Shown one piece after another: positions 54,603 through 64,000 of a DNA stretch of 64,000 nt. The notes beneath the pieces were generated by a model. That model was not told the origin of the DNA. It ran no database searches and saw nothing but the letters and a program-made list of their open reading frames with translations. The stretch is from Rhodococcus opacus B4 (GTDB taxonomy: Bacteria > Actinomycetota > Actinomycetes > Mycobacteriales > Mycobacteriaceae): the NCBI RefSeq assembly GCF_000010805.1, contig NC_012522.1:7440001-7504000 (forward strand). The letters run 5' to 3'. The translations under genes and the position numbers were made by a program. The number at the start of each line of letters is the position of its first letter. Within the stretch, counting starts at the first letter, position 1.

Positions 54603-55172
54603 GTGCGTGTGCTGGGTGTGGATCCCGGTCTGACCCGGTGCGGATTCGGAGTGGTGGACGGCGGCAACGGTCGCACCGTCACCCCGGTCGCCGTTGACGT
54701 GGTCCGAACCCCGGCAGACCTCGAATTGTCGTCCCGGCTGCTGCGGATCTCCGAGGCCGCCGAATCATGGATCGACCTGCACCGGCCGGAGGTCGTGGCG
54801 ATCGAGCGGGTGTTCGCCCAGCACAACGTGCGCACCGCGATGGGCACCGCGCAGGCGGGCGGCGTCGTTGCCCTCGCTGCCGCGCGCCGCGGCATCCCCG
54901 TGTGTTTCCATACCCCGAGTGAGGTCAAGGCGGCCGTCACCGGGAGCGGATCGGCTGACAAAGCTCAGGTGACGGCGATGGTGACACGCATCCTCAAGCT
55001 CGCGGCCGCACCCAGACCGGCCGACGCCGCGGACGCGCTGGCACTGGCGATCTGCCATTGCTGGCGGGCGCCGATGATCGAACGCATGGCCCGCGCCGAA
55101 GCCGCGGCCGCCGAACAGAAACGTCGCTACCAGGCCCGACTGGCCGAAGTGAAGAAGGCAGGTACACGATGA
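54603..55172 (+). CDS. ruvC: Holliday-junction resolvase RuvC
   Basis: A 189-residue endonuclease. Acidic active-site residues lie in [13 protein letters not shown] (first Asp), VAIERVF (Glu) and [14 protein letters not shown] (final Asp pair). GAGAGG is upstream of GTG 54603. It cuts Holliday junctions with RuvAB. Its stop overlaps ruvA (ATGA). Confidence 0.95.
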   Translation: MRVLGVDPGLTRCGFGVVDGGNGRTVTPVAVDVVRTPADLELSSRLLRISEAAESWIDLHRPEVVAIERVFAQHNVRTAMGTAQAGGVVALAAARRGIPVCFHTPSEVKAAVTGSGSADKAQVTAMVTRILKLAAAPRPADAADALALAICHCWRAPMIERMARAEAAAAEQKRRYQARLAEVKKAGTR

Positions 55173-55771
55173 TCGCGTCCGTCCGCGGCGAGGTGCTCGA
55201 GATCGCTCTCGACCACGCGGTGATCGAATCCGCGGGAGTGGGATACCGCGTGAATGCGACCCCGGCCACCCTCGGTGGGCTGCAGCGGGGAACCGAGGCC
55301 CGGCTGGTCACGGCGATGATCGTCCGCGAGGACTCGATGACGCTGTACGGGTTCCCCGACTCGGAGTCCAAGGAATTGTTCGGGCTGCTCCAGACGGTGT
55401 CGGGTGTCGGTCCGCGCCTGGCCATGGCGACCCTCGCCGTCCTCGAACCCGAGGCGTTGCGGTCCGCGCTGGCCGAGGGCAACGTCACGGCACTCACACG
55501 GGTGCCGGGCATCGGCAAGCGCGGGGCCGAGCGGATGGTCGTCGAACTGCGCGACAAGGTCGACGCGGTCGGGTCCACGTCCGGGGCGGTGCCGCTCGGT
55601 GCGGGCGGCGGCGGATCGGTTCGCGACCAGATCGTCGAGGCGCTCGTCGGGCTCGGGTTCCCGGCCAAGCAGGCCGAACAGGCCACCGATTCGGTCCTCG
55701 CCGAGGCACCCGAGTCGACCACCTCGTCCGCGCTGCGCTCCGCCCTGTCCCTGCTCGGGAAGACCAGATGA
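55169..55771 (+). CDS. ruvA: Holliday-junction branch-migration protein RuvA
   Basis: A 200-residue protein with OB-fold N-terminus ([20 protein letters not shown], in pieces), two helix-hairpin-helix motifs (VSGVGPRLA and [12 protein letters not shown]) and a flexible linker before the RuvB-binding C-terminal domain. It overlaps ruvC and ruvB, giving a coupled ruvCAB operon under LexA control. Confidence 0.95.
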   Translation: MIASVRGEVLEIALDHAVIESAGVGYRVNATPATLGGLQRGTEARLVTAMIVREDSMTLYGFPDSESKELFGLLQTVSGVGPRLAMATLAVLEPEALRSALAEGNVTALTRVPGIGKRGAERMVVELRDKVDAVGSTSGAVPLGAGGGGSVRDQIVEALVGLGFPAKQAEQATDSVLAEAPESTTSSALRSALSLLGKTR

Positions 55772-56865
55772 GTCCCGAACTCGGCGGCGGCTACGACGGC
55801 GAGTCCCCGGTCTCGGCCGACCTCGTCGCCGGCGACGGTGACATCGAGGCCAGCCTGCGGCCGAAGAACCTGCACGATTTCATCGGGCAGCCGCGGGTCC
55901 GGGAGCAGTTGCAACTCGTCCTGACCGGCGCCAAGATGCGCGGCGGCACCCCCGACCACATCCTGCTCTCCGGCCCGCCCGGGCTGGGGAAGACCAGCAT
56001 GGCGATGATCATCGCCGCCGAACTGGGGTCCTCACTGCGGCTGACATCGGGTCCGGCGCTCGAGCGCGCCGGCGACCTGGCCGCCATGTTGAGCAATCTC
56101 GTCGAGGGCGACGTGCTGTTCATCGACGAGATCCACCGCATCGCCCGCCCCGCGGAAGAGATGCTCTACCTCGCGATGGAGGACTTCCGGGTCGACGTCG
56201 TGGTCGGCAAGGGCCCCGGCGCCACCTCCATCCCCCTGGAGGTCGCGCCGTTCACCCTGGTCGGGGCCACCACCCGCTCGGGGGCGCTCACCGGCCCGCT
56301 GCGCGACCGGTTCGGGTTCACCGCCCACATGGACTTCTACGAACCGGCGGAGCTGAAGCAGATCCTCATGCGATCGGCGGGCATCCTCGGGGTGCAGCTC
56401 GGCGAGGAGGCCGGCGCCGAGATCGCGAGCCGGTCCCGCGGCACGCCCCGCATCGCGAACCGCCTGCTCCGCCGCGTCCGCGACTACGCCGAGGTCCGCG
56501 CGGACGGCGTCGTCACCCGCGAGATCGCGCACGCGGCCCTCGCCGTGTACGACGTCGACCAGCTGGGACTCGACCGCCTCGACCGCTCCGTCCTCAGCGC
56601 CCTGGTGCGCAGCTTCGGCGGCGGACCGGTCGGCGTGTCCACCCTGGCCGTCGCGGTCGGTGAGGAACCCGCCACCGTCGAAGAGGTGTGTGAGCCGTTC
56701 CTCGTCCGCGCCGGAATGATCGCCCGCACACCCCGCGGCCGGGTCGCCACCGCGGCCGCGTGGACGCAACTCGGCCTGACACCGCCGCCGGACGCCGTGA
56801 CCGGCGGAATCGATGTCCGCGTCAACGAGCCGCAGGCGTCCCTGTTCGATCCCGAAGACCCCTGA
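55768..56865 (+). CDS. ruvB: Holliday-junction branch-migration ATPase RuvB
   Basis: A 365-residue AAA+ motor. Walker A is [10 protein letters not shown], Walker B is LFIDEIHR, sensor 1 is [19 protein letters not shown] and the arginine finger region follows; a winged-helix DNA-binding domain ends the protein. The first 25 residues are a non-conserved extension. Last gene of the ruv operon. Confidence 0.96.
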   Translation: MSPELGGGYDGESPVSADLVAGDGDIEASLRPKNLHDFIGQPRVREQLQLVLTGAKMRGGTPDHILLSGPPGLGKTSMAMIIAAELGSSLRLTSGPALERAGDLAAMLSNLVEGDVLFIDEIHRIARPAEEMLYLAMEDFRVDVVVGKGPGATSIPLEVAPFTLVGATTRSGALTGPLRDRFGFTAHMDFYEPAELKQILMRSAGILGVQLGEEAGAEIASRSRGTPRIANRLLRRVRDYAEVRADGVVTREIAHAALAVYDVDQLGLDRLDRSVLSALVRSFGGGPVGVSTLAVAVGEEPATVEEVCEPFLVRAGMIARTPRGRVATAAAWTQLGLTPPPDAVTGGIDVRVNEPQASLFDPEDP

Positions 56866-57001
56866 TCCACGCCGGGAGAAACGCCTGCCCCGTGCCGACC
56901 GAACCGGTGTCCGGGCCGGTGATGGCACACTGGTGTATTGCATCGGTCCAACCGGGACCAGTGCTTCGGACCGTGCGACATACCTCGAGGTTGACTTACA
57001 G

Positions 57002-57379
57002 ATGGATTTTCTCTTCCCGCTCCTGATTCTGGCGCTGCTCGTCCCGATGTTCCTGGGGATCCGCCGGCAGAAGAAGGAGGCGGCCAAGGTGACCGCTCTG
57101 CAGGACTCGCTCTCGGTGGGCGACCGCATCCTCACGACTGCCGGACTGCACGGAACCGTCGTCGCGCTCGGCGACCAGACGATCGAACTCGAGATCGCTC
57201 CCGGCGTGGTCACCACGTGGTCGCGTCTCGTCGTCCGAGAGCAGATCGTCGACGCCCCGCTGCAGGATGACAGTGCCATCGACCACGAGTCGCTCGGCAC
57301 CGAGGCCCCCGCCACCGACATCGTGCGCGAGGATCGTGAGAACGGCGGCGACAGCACGCCGCGGCTGAACAAGGATTGA
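57002..57379 (+). CDS. yajC: Sec translocon accessory protein YajC
   Basis: A 125-residue protein with a single N-terminal membrane helix (FLFPLLILALLVPMFLGI) and the cytoplasmic domain with VGDRILTTAGLHGTVVALGD. The final 45 residues are a charged tail. It sits just upstream of secD and secF, its partners in the SecDF-YajC complex. The ATG 57002 has GAGG rather far upstream. Confidence 0.92.
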   Translation: MDFLFPLLILALLVPMFLGIRRQKKEAAKVTALQDSLSVGDRILTTAGLHGTVVALGDQTIELEIAPGVVTTWSRLVVREQIVDAPLQDDSAIDHESLGTEAPATDIVREDRENGGDSTPRLNKD

Positions 57380-57523
57380 CCGGCGCTTCCGCGGCGTACC
57401 CGCGCAGCCGACGCGTCGCAGGCGCCGCCGGCGCGGCGACCGGGGCACAGCCCTGCGCCCGACGGACCCGTGCGCTGTGAGCGTTCCCACCCGAACTGCA
57501 CGTACTGAGGAGACATAGAGATC

Positions 57524-59194
57524 GTGGCACCTTCCACAGGATCGGTGCATCCCGTCCGCTACCTCACCGTTTTCGCGGTGCTCGTGGCGGTTCTGTATGC
57601 CCTGGTGTTCTTCACCGGCGACAAGTCCGCGACACCCAAGCTGGGCATCGACCTGCAAGGTGGGACCCGAGTCACCCTCACCGCACGCACCCCGGACGGC
57701 AGCAAGCCGACGCCGGACAGCCTGCGGCAGGCGCAGGAGATCATCGAGACCCGTGTGAACGGACTCGGCGTGTCCGGCTCCGAGGTGGTCATCGACGGCG
57801 ACAACCTGGTCATCACCGTCCCCGGCGACGACAGCGCTCAGGCGCGCTCCCTCGGCCAGACGGCGCGGCTGTACGTCCGTCCCGTCCAGACGTCGCAGGC
57901 CGCGGCCGCGGCCGGCACCCAGGCGCCCGCCGCCGGGGAGACGCCGGCCCAGGCACCCGCCGGGACCGAGACCCCCGCGCCGCAGAACCGGCCGTTCCCG
58001 GCGCAGGATCCGTCCACGTCCCCCGAGCCCGCCCCCACGGCGGAGCCGGCACCCGCCGACGAGTCCGGAACCGAGACCGCGCAGGCGGCCGACGAGATCG
58101 CGGCGGCCCGGGCCACGCGCCAGAGCACCGACCCCGCCGTGCAGCAGCAGGCGATGGCCACCCTCGACTGCAGCGTGCCCGACCCGCTGCGCGGCAACGA
58201 CGACCCGGCCCTGCCGCTGGTCGCGTGTTCCACCGACGGTCAGGCCGTCTACCTGCTCGACCCGGCGATCATCGACGGCCAGGAGATCGCCGACGCGACG
58301 TCCGGGTACAACTCCCAGCAGTCGCGGCACGAGGTGAGCCTGACGTTCAAGTCCGAGGGCAGCAACACCTGGGCCACGTTCACGTCGCAGAACATCGGCA
58401 AGCAGGCCGCATTCACGCTCGACTCCAAGGTGGTGAGCGCGCCGGTCGTGCAGGGCGCGACACCCGCAGGCAGTTCGACGTCGATCACCGGCTCGTTCAC
58501 CGCGGACAGCGCGAAGGAACTCGCGAACACCCTGAAGTACGGTTCGCTGCCGCTGTCGTTCGCGGCGTCGGAAGCCGAGACGGTGTCCGCGACCCTGGGT
58601 CTCGCCTCGCTGGAGGCCGGTCTCATCGCCGGTCTGGTGGGTCTGGTCCTGGTGCTGCTCTACTGCCTGCTCTACTACCGCATGCTCGGAGTGCTCACGG
58701 CGCTGTCCCTGGTCCTGTCCGGTGTCATGGTCTACGCGATCATGGTGCTGCTCGGCCGGTACATCAACTTCACGCTCGACCTCGCCGGCATCGCCGGTCT
58801 GATCATCGGTATCGGCATGACGGCCGACTCGTTCGTGGTGTTCTTCGAGAGAATCAAGGACGAGATGAGAGAGGGCCGCAGTTTCCGGTCCGCGGTGCCG
58901 CGCGGCTGGGCCCGTGCCCGCCGCACCATCCTGTCCGGTAACGCGGTCAGCTTCATCGCCGCCGCGGTGCTGTACGTCCTCGCGGTCGGCCAGGTGCGCG
59001 GCTTCGCGTTCACCCTCGGCCTGACCACCATTCTCGACGTCGTCGTCGTGTTCCTGGTGACGTGGCCGCTGGTCCACCTGGCCTCGAAGTCGCCGTTCTG
59101 GTCCAGGCCGGGTGTCAACGGGCTGGGTGCCGTGCAGCAGATCGCCAAGGAACGCAAGGCTGCCGCAGCGTCGGCGAAGGAGTCACGAGTATGA
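57524..59194 (+). CDS. secD: Protein translocase subunit SecD
   Basis: A 556-residue membrane protein that drives late protein export with the proton gradient. The first helix is followed by [12 protein letters not shown], then a large external P1 region that carries a Pro/Ala/Glu-rich insert (residues about 125-185), typical of actinobacteria. Five C-terminal helices include [21 protein letters not shown]. The GTG start follows GAGGAG. It overlaps secF (ATGA). Confidence 0.94.
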   Translation: MAPSTGSVHPVRYLTVFAVLVAVLYALVFFTGDKSATPKLGIDLQGGTRVTLTARTPDGSKPTPDSLRQAQEIIETRVNGLGVSGSEVVIDGDNLVITVPGDDSAQARSLGQTARLYVRPVQTSQAAAAAGTQAPAAGETPAQAPAGTETPAPQNRPFPAQDPSTSPEPAPTAEPAPADESGTETAQAADEIAAARATRQSTDPAVQQQAMATLDCSVPDPLRGNDDPALPLVACSTDGQAVYLLDPAIIDGQEIADATSGYNSQQSRHEVSLTFKSEGSNTWATFTSQNIGKQAAFTLDSKVVSAPVVQGATPAGSSTSITGSFTADSAKELANTLKYGSLPLSFAASEAETVSATLGLASLEAGLIAGLVGLVLVLLYCLLYYRMLGVLTALSLVLSGVMVYAIMVLLGRYINFTLDLAGIAGLIIGIGMTADSFVVFFERIKDEMREGRSFRSAVPRGWARARRTILSGNAVSFIAAAVLYVLAVGQVRGFAFTLGLTTILDVVVVFLVTWPLVHLASKSPFWSRPGVNGLGAVQQIAKERKAAAASAKESRV

Positions 59195-60417
59195 GCGAAT
59201 CGACCACGTCTGCGTCGCAGACGGACCGCGAGTCCTCGCTGTCCGATTCGGGCGTCAACCAGACGACGATGCCCCAGCACAGCTGGCTGTCCCGGCTCTA
59301 CACCGGAACCGGCGCCTTCGAGGTGGTCGGGCGCCGCAAGTTCTACTACATCCTGACCGGCACGATCGTGCTGATCTCGCTGCTGAGCATCCTCGTTCGC
59401 GGATTCACCCTCGGTATCGACTTCGAGGGCGGGTCGCGGATCCAGTTCCCCGCGGGCGGCGGGGTGGACACCGCGCAGGTGGAGAACGTCTACTCCGAGG
59501 CGCTGGGAATGGACCCCGTCTCGGTGCAGACGGTGGGCTCGGGTTCGAGCGCGACCGTCCAGATCCGCTCCGAGGCTCTCGACGCGGCCCAGGTGGTGAC
59601 ACTGCAGAACGCGCTGTACGACGAGTTCCAGCCGAAGGACAGTGACGGCACCGTCAACGAGAACGTGATCAGCGTCGCCGACGTCAGCGAGACGTGGGGC
59701 GGGCAGATCACCCAGAAGGCGCTGATCGCGCTGCTCGTGTTCCTGGTGATCGTCAGCATCTACATCGCCGTCCGGTTCGAGCGCGACATGGCGATCGCCG
59801 CGATCGTCGCACTCTTCTTCGACATCGCCGTCACCGCCGGCGTGTATTCGCTCGTCGGCTTCGAGGTGACCCCGGCGACCGTCATCGGCCTGCTGACCAT
59901 TCTCGGTTTCTCGCTCTACGACTCGGTGGTGGTGTTCGACAAGGTCGAGGAGAACACCCGGGGGATCCTGCACCTGACCCGTCGCACGTACGCCGAGCAG
60001 GCGAACCTGGCGGTCAACCAGACGTTGATGCGCTCCATCAACACGACCCTGATCAGCGTGCTGCCGGTGCTCGCGCTGATGGTGGTCGCGGTGTGGATGC
60101 TCGGCGTCGGCACGCTGAAGGACCTGGCGCTGGTGCAGCTCGTCGGCATCATCGTCGGTGCGTACTCGTCGATCTTCTTCGCGACACCGCTGCTGGTCAC
60201 CCTGAAGGAGCGGTGGGGTCCGGTGGCCGCACACACGCGGAAGGTCCTCGCCCGCCGGGCGACCCTGGCCGAGGGCGGGGCGCAGAAGGCCGGCGCCCCG
60301 GCGACCGCGGCCGCCGCATCCACCCCGCAGCCGGCCGTGCCGCGTCGCCGAACCGAGGCGACCGCACCCGCTCCGGGTTCACGACCCACCGGGAAGCGCA
60401 ACAAGAAGAGGCACTGA
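59191..60417 (+). CDS. secF: Protein translocase subunit SecF
   Basis: A 408-residue partner of SecD with six membrane helices. [12 protein letters not shown] follows helix 1, and [21 protein letters not shown] is the conserved fourth-helix motif. The last 60 residues are a basic Pro/Ala-rich tail ending KRNKKRH. The first 35 residues are Ser/Thr-rich and not conserved. Confidence 0.94.
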   Translation: MSESTTSASQTDRESSLSDSGVNQTTMPQHSWLSRLYTGTGAFEVVGRRKFYYILTGTIVLISLLSILVRGFTLGIDFEGGSRIQFPAGGGVDTAQVENVYSEALGMDPVSVQTVGSGSSATVQIRSEALDAAQVVTLQNALYDEFQPKDSDGTVNENVISVADVSETWGGQITQKALIALLVFLVIVSIYIAVRFERDMAIAAIVALFFDIAVTAGVYSLVGFEVTPATVIGLLTILGFSLYDSVVVFDKVEENTRGILHLTRRTYAEQANLAVNQTLMRSINTTLISVLPVLALMVVAVWMLGVGTLKDLALVQLVGIIVGAYSSIFFATPLLVTLKERWGPVAAHTRKVLARRATLAEGGAQKAGAPATAAAASTPQPAVPRRRTEATAPAPGSRPTGKRNKKRH

Positions 60418-60418
60418 C

Positions 60419-62155
60419 ATGCCCGCATCGCACAGCACCCGGCGCGGTGCGCCCACCCGACACGGCCGGACGGCGGCCGTGTCGGGTGCCGGTCTCCTCG
60501 CCACCGTGCTCCTCGCCGGCACTCTCGTCGGATGCGCCGAGGAGGGCGAGCAGATCCCGTCGATCGGCTACGCCATCGACAACACCGTCACCACCTACAA
60601 CGCGAACACCGTCGCGGGTGCCGTGTCGGGGGCGCGTCAGGCCTTCGCGCGGGTGCTGCCCGGGTTCAACTACACCGGGCCCGAGGGCGGACCGGTGGCC
60701 GACACGGACATCGGCACCGCCAACGCCGTGCCCGGGGACGCCCTCACCATCCAGTACAAGCTGAACCCCAACTCCGTCTACTCGGACGGCGTCCCGATGT
60801 CCTGCGACGACCTCGTGCTCACCTGGGCGGCGAACAGCGGCCGCTTCCCGATGTTCGATGCGGCGAGTACCGCCGGATACACGGACATCGACCGGATCGA
60901 CTGCCAGACCGGTGCGAAGGACGCCGTCGTCACGTTCAAGGCGGGACGGAACGTCACCGACTGGAAGTCGCTGTTCGGTGCGACGTCGATGATGCCCGCG
61001 CACGTCGCCGCGACCGCCACCGGCGTCCCCGACATCGTGTCCGCCGTCCAGAATTCGGACACCGCGGCGCTGACGCGCGTCGCGGACTTCTGGAACGACG
61101 GATGGACGATGACACCGGGCGACCTCGACCTCGCGCTGTTCCCGGCGTCCGGCCCCTACAAGGTCGAATCGTTCTCCGCGGACGAGGGTCTGGTGCTGGT
61201 GGCCAACGACCGCTGGTGGGGGAACCGCCCCGCCACGTCCCGGATCGTGGTGTGGCCCAAGTCTTCCGACGTCAGCGCGCGGATCGGTGACGGCTCGGTC
61301 GAGGTCGTCGACGTCGCCGCGGGATCGGTGCCGGACCTGGACCTCGGCGGGTTCGACGTGACCGAGGTGGCCTCCCGCAGCGTCGAGCAGTTCGTCCTGT
61401 CCACCTCGGGGCTGTTCGAGAACGCGGCCGGACGGCGCGCGTTCGCGTCCTGCCTGCCCCGAGAAGATCTGGCGTCGAAGTTCGGGCTCCCCGCGGAACC
61501 GGACGCGGACGGCGCCGCGCCCGCCGGTCCGGTCGACACGCGGGTCACCCCTACCGACAGTCTGGTCCACCAGTCGGTGGCCGGCGCCGTCGCTGGCCGG
61601 TACGAGACGGCGGACACGGCGGCGGCGACCGCCGCGCTGGCCGACACCGACAACACCACGGCGACCGTCCGGATCGGATACCTGGGGCCGAACCCGCGGC
61701 GCGCCGAGATCGTGTCCGCGGTCGCGGCGGCGTGCGCCCCGGCCGGGATCACCGTGCAGGACGCCGCCTCGCCGGAGTTCACGCCGTCGATGCTGCGCAG
61801 CGGACAGGTGGACGTGGTGCTCGCGGGGACGGCGTCCGCTCCCGGTGCGGCAGGCACCGCCGCGGCCACCACCGCGATGTACGCCCTCCGCAGCGGAAAC
61901 GGATCGAACTTCGGCGACTACAGCAACAGCCGCGTCGACCAGATCGTCGATCAACTGGCCGTCGACGACACGACCGCCACCCAGCTGTCGCTGTCGACGG
62001 AAGCGGAGAACATCCTGTGGTCGGATGTGCCGACGGTGCCGCTGTTCGACCAGCCGCGCACCGTCGCGTTCGCGTCCGGTCTGCAGGCGGGAACGGTCAA
62101 TCCGACGCGTTCGGGCGCCGGGTGGAACATGGACAGGTGGGTGCTGCGCCGGTGA
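60419..62155 (+). CDS. Family-5 solute-binding lipoprotein (peptide/nickel type)
   Basis: A 578-residue binding protein with a lipoprotein signal (lipobox LVGC, C39) and the SBP_bac_5 fold (PEGGPVADTDIGTA, YSDGVPMSCDDLVLTWAAN in pieces). It belongs to the DppA/OppA group but has no permease or ATPase beside it. The same gene lies between secF and apt in mycobacteria (Rv2585c), so its place is conserved and unrelated to a transport operon. Its stop overlaps the apt start. Confidence 0.88.
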   Translation: MPASHSTRRGAPTRHGRTAAVSGAGLLATVLLAGTLVGCAEEGEQIPSIGYAIDNTVTTYNANTVAGAVSGARQAFARVLPGFNYTGPEGGPVADTDIGTANAVPGDALTIQYKLNPNSVYSDGVPMSCDDLVLTWAANSGRFPMFDAASTAGYTDIDRIDCQTGAKDAVVTFKAGRNVTDWKSLFGATSMMPAHVAATATGVPDIVSAVQNSDTAALTRVADFWNDGWTMTPGDLDLALFPASGPYKVESFSADEGLVLVANDRWWGNRPATSRIVVWPKSSDVSARIGDGSVEVVDVAAGSVPDLDLGGFDVTEVASRSVEQFVLSTSGLFENAAGRRAFASCLPREDLASKFGLPAEPDADGAAPAGPVDTRVTPTDSLVHQSVAGAVAGRYETADTAAATAALADTDNTTATVRIGYLGPNPRRAEIVSAVAAACAPAGITVQDAASPEFTPSMLRSGQVDVVLAGTASAPGAAGTAAATTAMYALRSGNGSNFGDYSNSRVDQIVDQLAVDDTTATQLSLSTEAENILWSDVPTVPLFDQPRTVAFASGLQAGTVNPTRSGAGWNMDRWVLRR

Positions 62156-62685
62156 CCGATCATTCCGCTGCCCGTGACGCGGTCACCCGGCTCACCCGGT
62201 GGGCCGACGACTTCCCGCAACCCGGCGTGCGGTTCGCCGATCTGACGCCGGTCTTCTCCGACGCCGACGGTTTCCGTGTCGTCGTCGACGCGCTCGCCGC
62301 ATGTGCGCCGGCGACGGAGGTGATCGCCGCCGTCGACGCGCGGGGGTTCCTCCTCGGCGGCGGCGTCGCCCGGGAGCTGGGATCGGGTGTGGTGGCCGTG
62401 CGGAAGTCGGGCAAACTGCCGCCGCCCGTGTTGTCGCAGTCGTACACCCTCGAGTACGGAACGGCAACGCTGGAGATCCCGGCCGGGTCGATCGGCCTGG
62501 ACGGGCGCTCGGTTCTCGTCGTGGACGACGTCCTCGCCACCGGCGGCACCCTCGACGCGACGGCGCGGCTCGTGGAATCCGCAGGTGCCCGCGTGATCGG
62601 CATCGCCGTGGTCCTGGAGATCGCCGCACTGGGTGGCCGGGAGCGCCTCGGAAAGTACCCGCTCACGTCCCTCGTCACGGTCTGA
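62152..62685 (+). CDS. apt: Adenine phosphoribosyltransferase
   Basis: A 177-residue enzyme that makes AMP from adenine and PRPP. The PRPP motif is VLVVDDVLATGGT (about residue 122); FPQPGVRFADLTPVF and VAVRKSGKLPPPV are family-typical. GTG 62152 overlaps the stop of the binding-protein gene. It leads on to relA, as in mycobacteria. Confidence 0.92.
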   Translation: MTDHSAARDAVTRLTRWADDFPQPGVRFADLTPVFSDADGFRVVVDALAACAPATEVIAAVDARGFLLGGGVARELGSGVVAVRKSGKLPPPVLSQSYTLEYGTATLEIPAGSIGLDGRSVLVVDDVLATGGTLDATARLVESAGARVIGIAVVLEIAALGGRERLGKYPLTSLVTV

Positions 62686-62788
62686 GTACTAAAGTTGGGC
62701 CTGGTGGTCGGCACGGCCACCGGGGCGCATGCCCGAGACCAACCAGGGCCGCACGGCCCGAGCCATTTCAGTGGTAGGAGGTGACGGC

Positions 62789-64000
62789 ATGACTTCGAAT
62801 CTTGATCGGTCGCAGAACACGGGATCACCCTCGTCTGCGCAATCCGATGCCGAGTCACCTGCAGCGAACCCGGCTTCCGGTAACAACCGTGGAGCACAGG
62901 GATTCGCCGTTCCGGCGTCCGCATCGCGCCGGGTACGAGCGCGACTCGCCAGGCGCATCACGGGGCAGCGGAACACGACCATCCGGCCGGTTCTCGAACC
63001 CCTCGTCAGTCTGCATCGCGAGCTCTACCCCAAGGCGGACCTGGCGCTCCTGCAGCGCGCCTACGACGTGGCCGAGGAGCGGCACGCCAGCCAGCGCCGC
63101 AAGTCGGGCGATCCGTACATCACGCATCCGCTCGCCGTCGCCAGCATCCTCGCCGAACTGGGAATGGACACGACCACCCTGGTCGCGGCCCTGCTCCACG
63201 ACACCGTCGAAGACACCGGCTACTCCCTCGAGCAGCTGACCGACGAGTTCGGCGAAGAGGTCGCGCACCTGGTCGACGGCGTCACCAAACTCGACAAGGT
63301 GGTGCTCGGCAACGCCGCCGAGGGCGAGACCATCCGCAAGATGATCATCGCGATGGCCCGCGATCCGCGCGTGCTGGTGATCAAGGTGGCCGACCGGCTC
63401 CACAACATGCGGACCATGCGGTTCCTGCCGCCCGAGAAGCAGGCCCGCAAGGCCCGCGAAACCCTCGAGGTGATCGCGCCGCTGGCCCACCGGCTCGGCA
63501 TGGCCACCGTGAAATGGGAACTCGAGGACCTGTCCTTCGCGATCCTGCATCCCAAGAAGTACGACGAGATCGTGCGGCTCGTCGCCGACCGGGCACCGTC
63601 CCGCGACACCTACCTCGCGAAGGTGCGGGCGGAGATCAACGCGACGCTGACGGCGTCGCGCATCAACGCGGTCGTCGAGGGCAGGCCCAAGCACTACTGG
63701 TCGATCTACCAGAAGATGATCGTCAAGGGTCGCGACTTCGACGACATCCACGACCTGGTCGGGGTGCGGATCCTGTGCGACGAGGTCCGTGACTGTTACG
63801 CGGCCGTCGGTGTCGTCCACTCGCTGTGGCAGCCGATGGCGGGCCGGTTCAAGGACTACATCGCGCAGCCGCGGTACGGCGTCTACCAGTCGCTGCACAC
63901 CACCGTCGTCGGACCCGAGGGCAAACCCCTCGAGGTGCAGATCCGCACCCACGACATGCACCGGACCGCGGAGTTCGGTATCGCCGCGCACTGGCGGTAC
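62789..64000 (+). CDS. relA: RelA/SpoT bifunctional (p)ppGpp synthetase/hydrolase (3' end cut off)
   Basis: The first 404 residues of a Rel protein of about 790 residues run to the end of the window. A non-conserved Ser/Ala-rich N-terminus (about 75 residues) precedes the hydrolase domain with [16 protein letters not shown] (HD motif) and [16 protein letters not shown]; the synthetase domain begins near residue 270 with [21 protein letters not shown] (in pieces) and [23 protein letters not shown] gives a near-perfect ribosome site for ATG 62789. It controls the stringent response. Confidence 0.95.
   Translation, partial: MTSNLDRSQNTGSPSSAQSDAESPAANPASGNNRGAQGFAVPASASRRVRARLARRITGQRNTTIRPVLEPLVSLHRELYPKADLALLQRAYDVAEERHASQRRKSGDPYITHPLAVASILAELGMDTTTLVAALLHDTVEDTGYSLEQLTDEFGEEVAHLVDGVTKLDKVVLGNAAEGETIRKMIIAMARDPRVLVIKVADRLHNMRTMRFLPPEKQARKARETLEVIAPLAHRLGMATVKWELEDLSFAILHPKKYDEIVRLVADRAPSRDTYLAKVRAEINATLTASRINAVVEGRPKHYWSIYQKMIVKGRDFDDIHDLVGVRILCDEVRDCYAAVGVVHSLWQPMAGRFKDYIAQPRYGVYQSLHTTVVGPEGKPLEVQIRTHDMHRTAEFGIAAHWRY

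Overview
This is a chromosomal segment of a high-GC mycolate-forming actinomycete, most likely Rhodococcus (jostii/opacus type). The evidence is the codon bias, the AftC arabinosyltransferase, the PIM synthesis operon, a WS/DGAT acyltransferase, a coproporphyrin-type heme operon, and a gene order that follows, from memory, the Mycobacterium tuberculosis Rv2583c-Rv2689c block with insertions. Most operons are tightly packed, with ATGA/GTGA overlaps.

Layout. 1-8263: 3' part of a TrmA/RumA-family methyltransferase, a MarR regulator, a DrrAB-like ABC exporter with a SIMPL protein, a three-domain glutaminase and dxs. 8333-17916: accessory segment with a sugar-porter MFS protein, an iron-regulated siderophore-binding lipoprotein under an IdeR box, and the most unusual locus of the window: GntR regulator, AprB-like ferredoxin, solute-binding protein, permease, ATPase and AprA-like flavoprotein carrying HEAT repeats. 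17968-21285: fadA-fadB beta-oxidation operon. 21435-29463: RNase D-like protein, a divergent WS/DGAT / HSL-esterase pair with KstR-type boxes, a DUF3000 protein, then hemE-hemY-hemQ. 29479-37614: BisC-like molybdoenzyme convergent with msrB, aftC, a TAP-like lipoprotein whose nucleophile serine appears lost, a RibD-like reductase divergent from zapE, and a GNAT protein.

37615-39794: a gene-poor stretch, then a leaderless branched-chain-amino-acid leader peptide preceding a free-standing LeuA regulatory domain, five tRNA genes on the minus strand (Gly, Cys, Val, Gly, Val) and one tRNA-Val(CAC) on the plus strand. 39903-48132: rtcB, a PGPGW membrane protein, thrS, Ap4A phosphorylase (HIT), pgsA, patA, pimA and a membrane-anchored Nudix protein; the middle genes form a phosphatidylinositol-mannoside operon. 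48280-52301: the PLP synthase genes pdxS and pdxT, separated by two tesB paralogues and an inverted kinase-like gene with a degenerate P-loop. 52298-53568: a YtrA-type GntR repressor and a DUF1648 protein. 53713-64000: yebC, ruvCAB (with a LexA box), yajC-secD-secF, a family-5 solute-binding lipoprotein, apt and the 5' part of relA, cut by the window end.

Best candidates for something not yet described: the AprBA-like redox pair bundled with an SsuABC/TauABC-like importer (11137-17916), and the leaderless ILV leader peptide plus LeuA-domain protein (38236-38875). All functional statements are read from the sequence and family knowledge; no searches were run.
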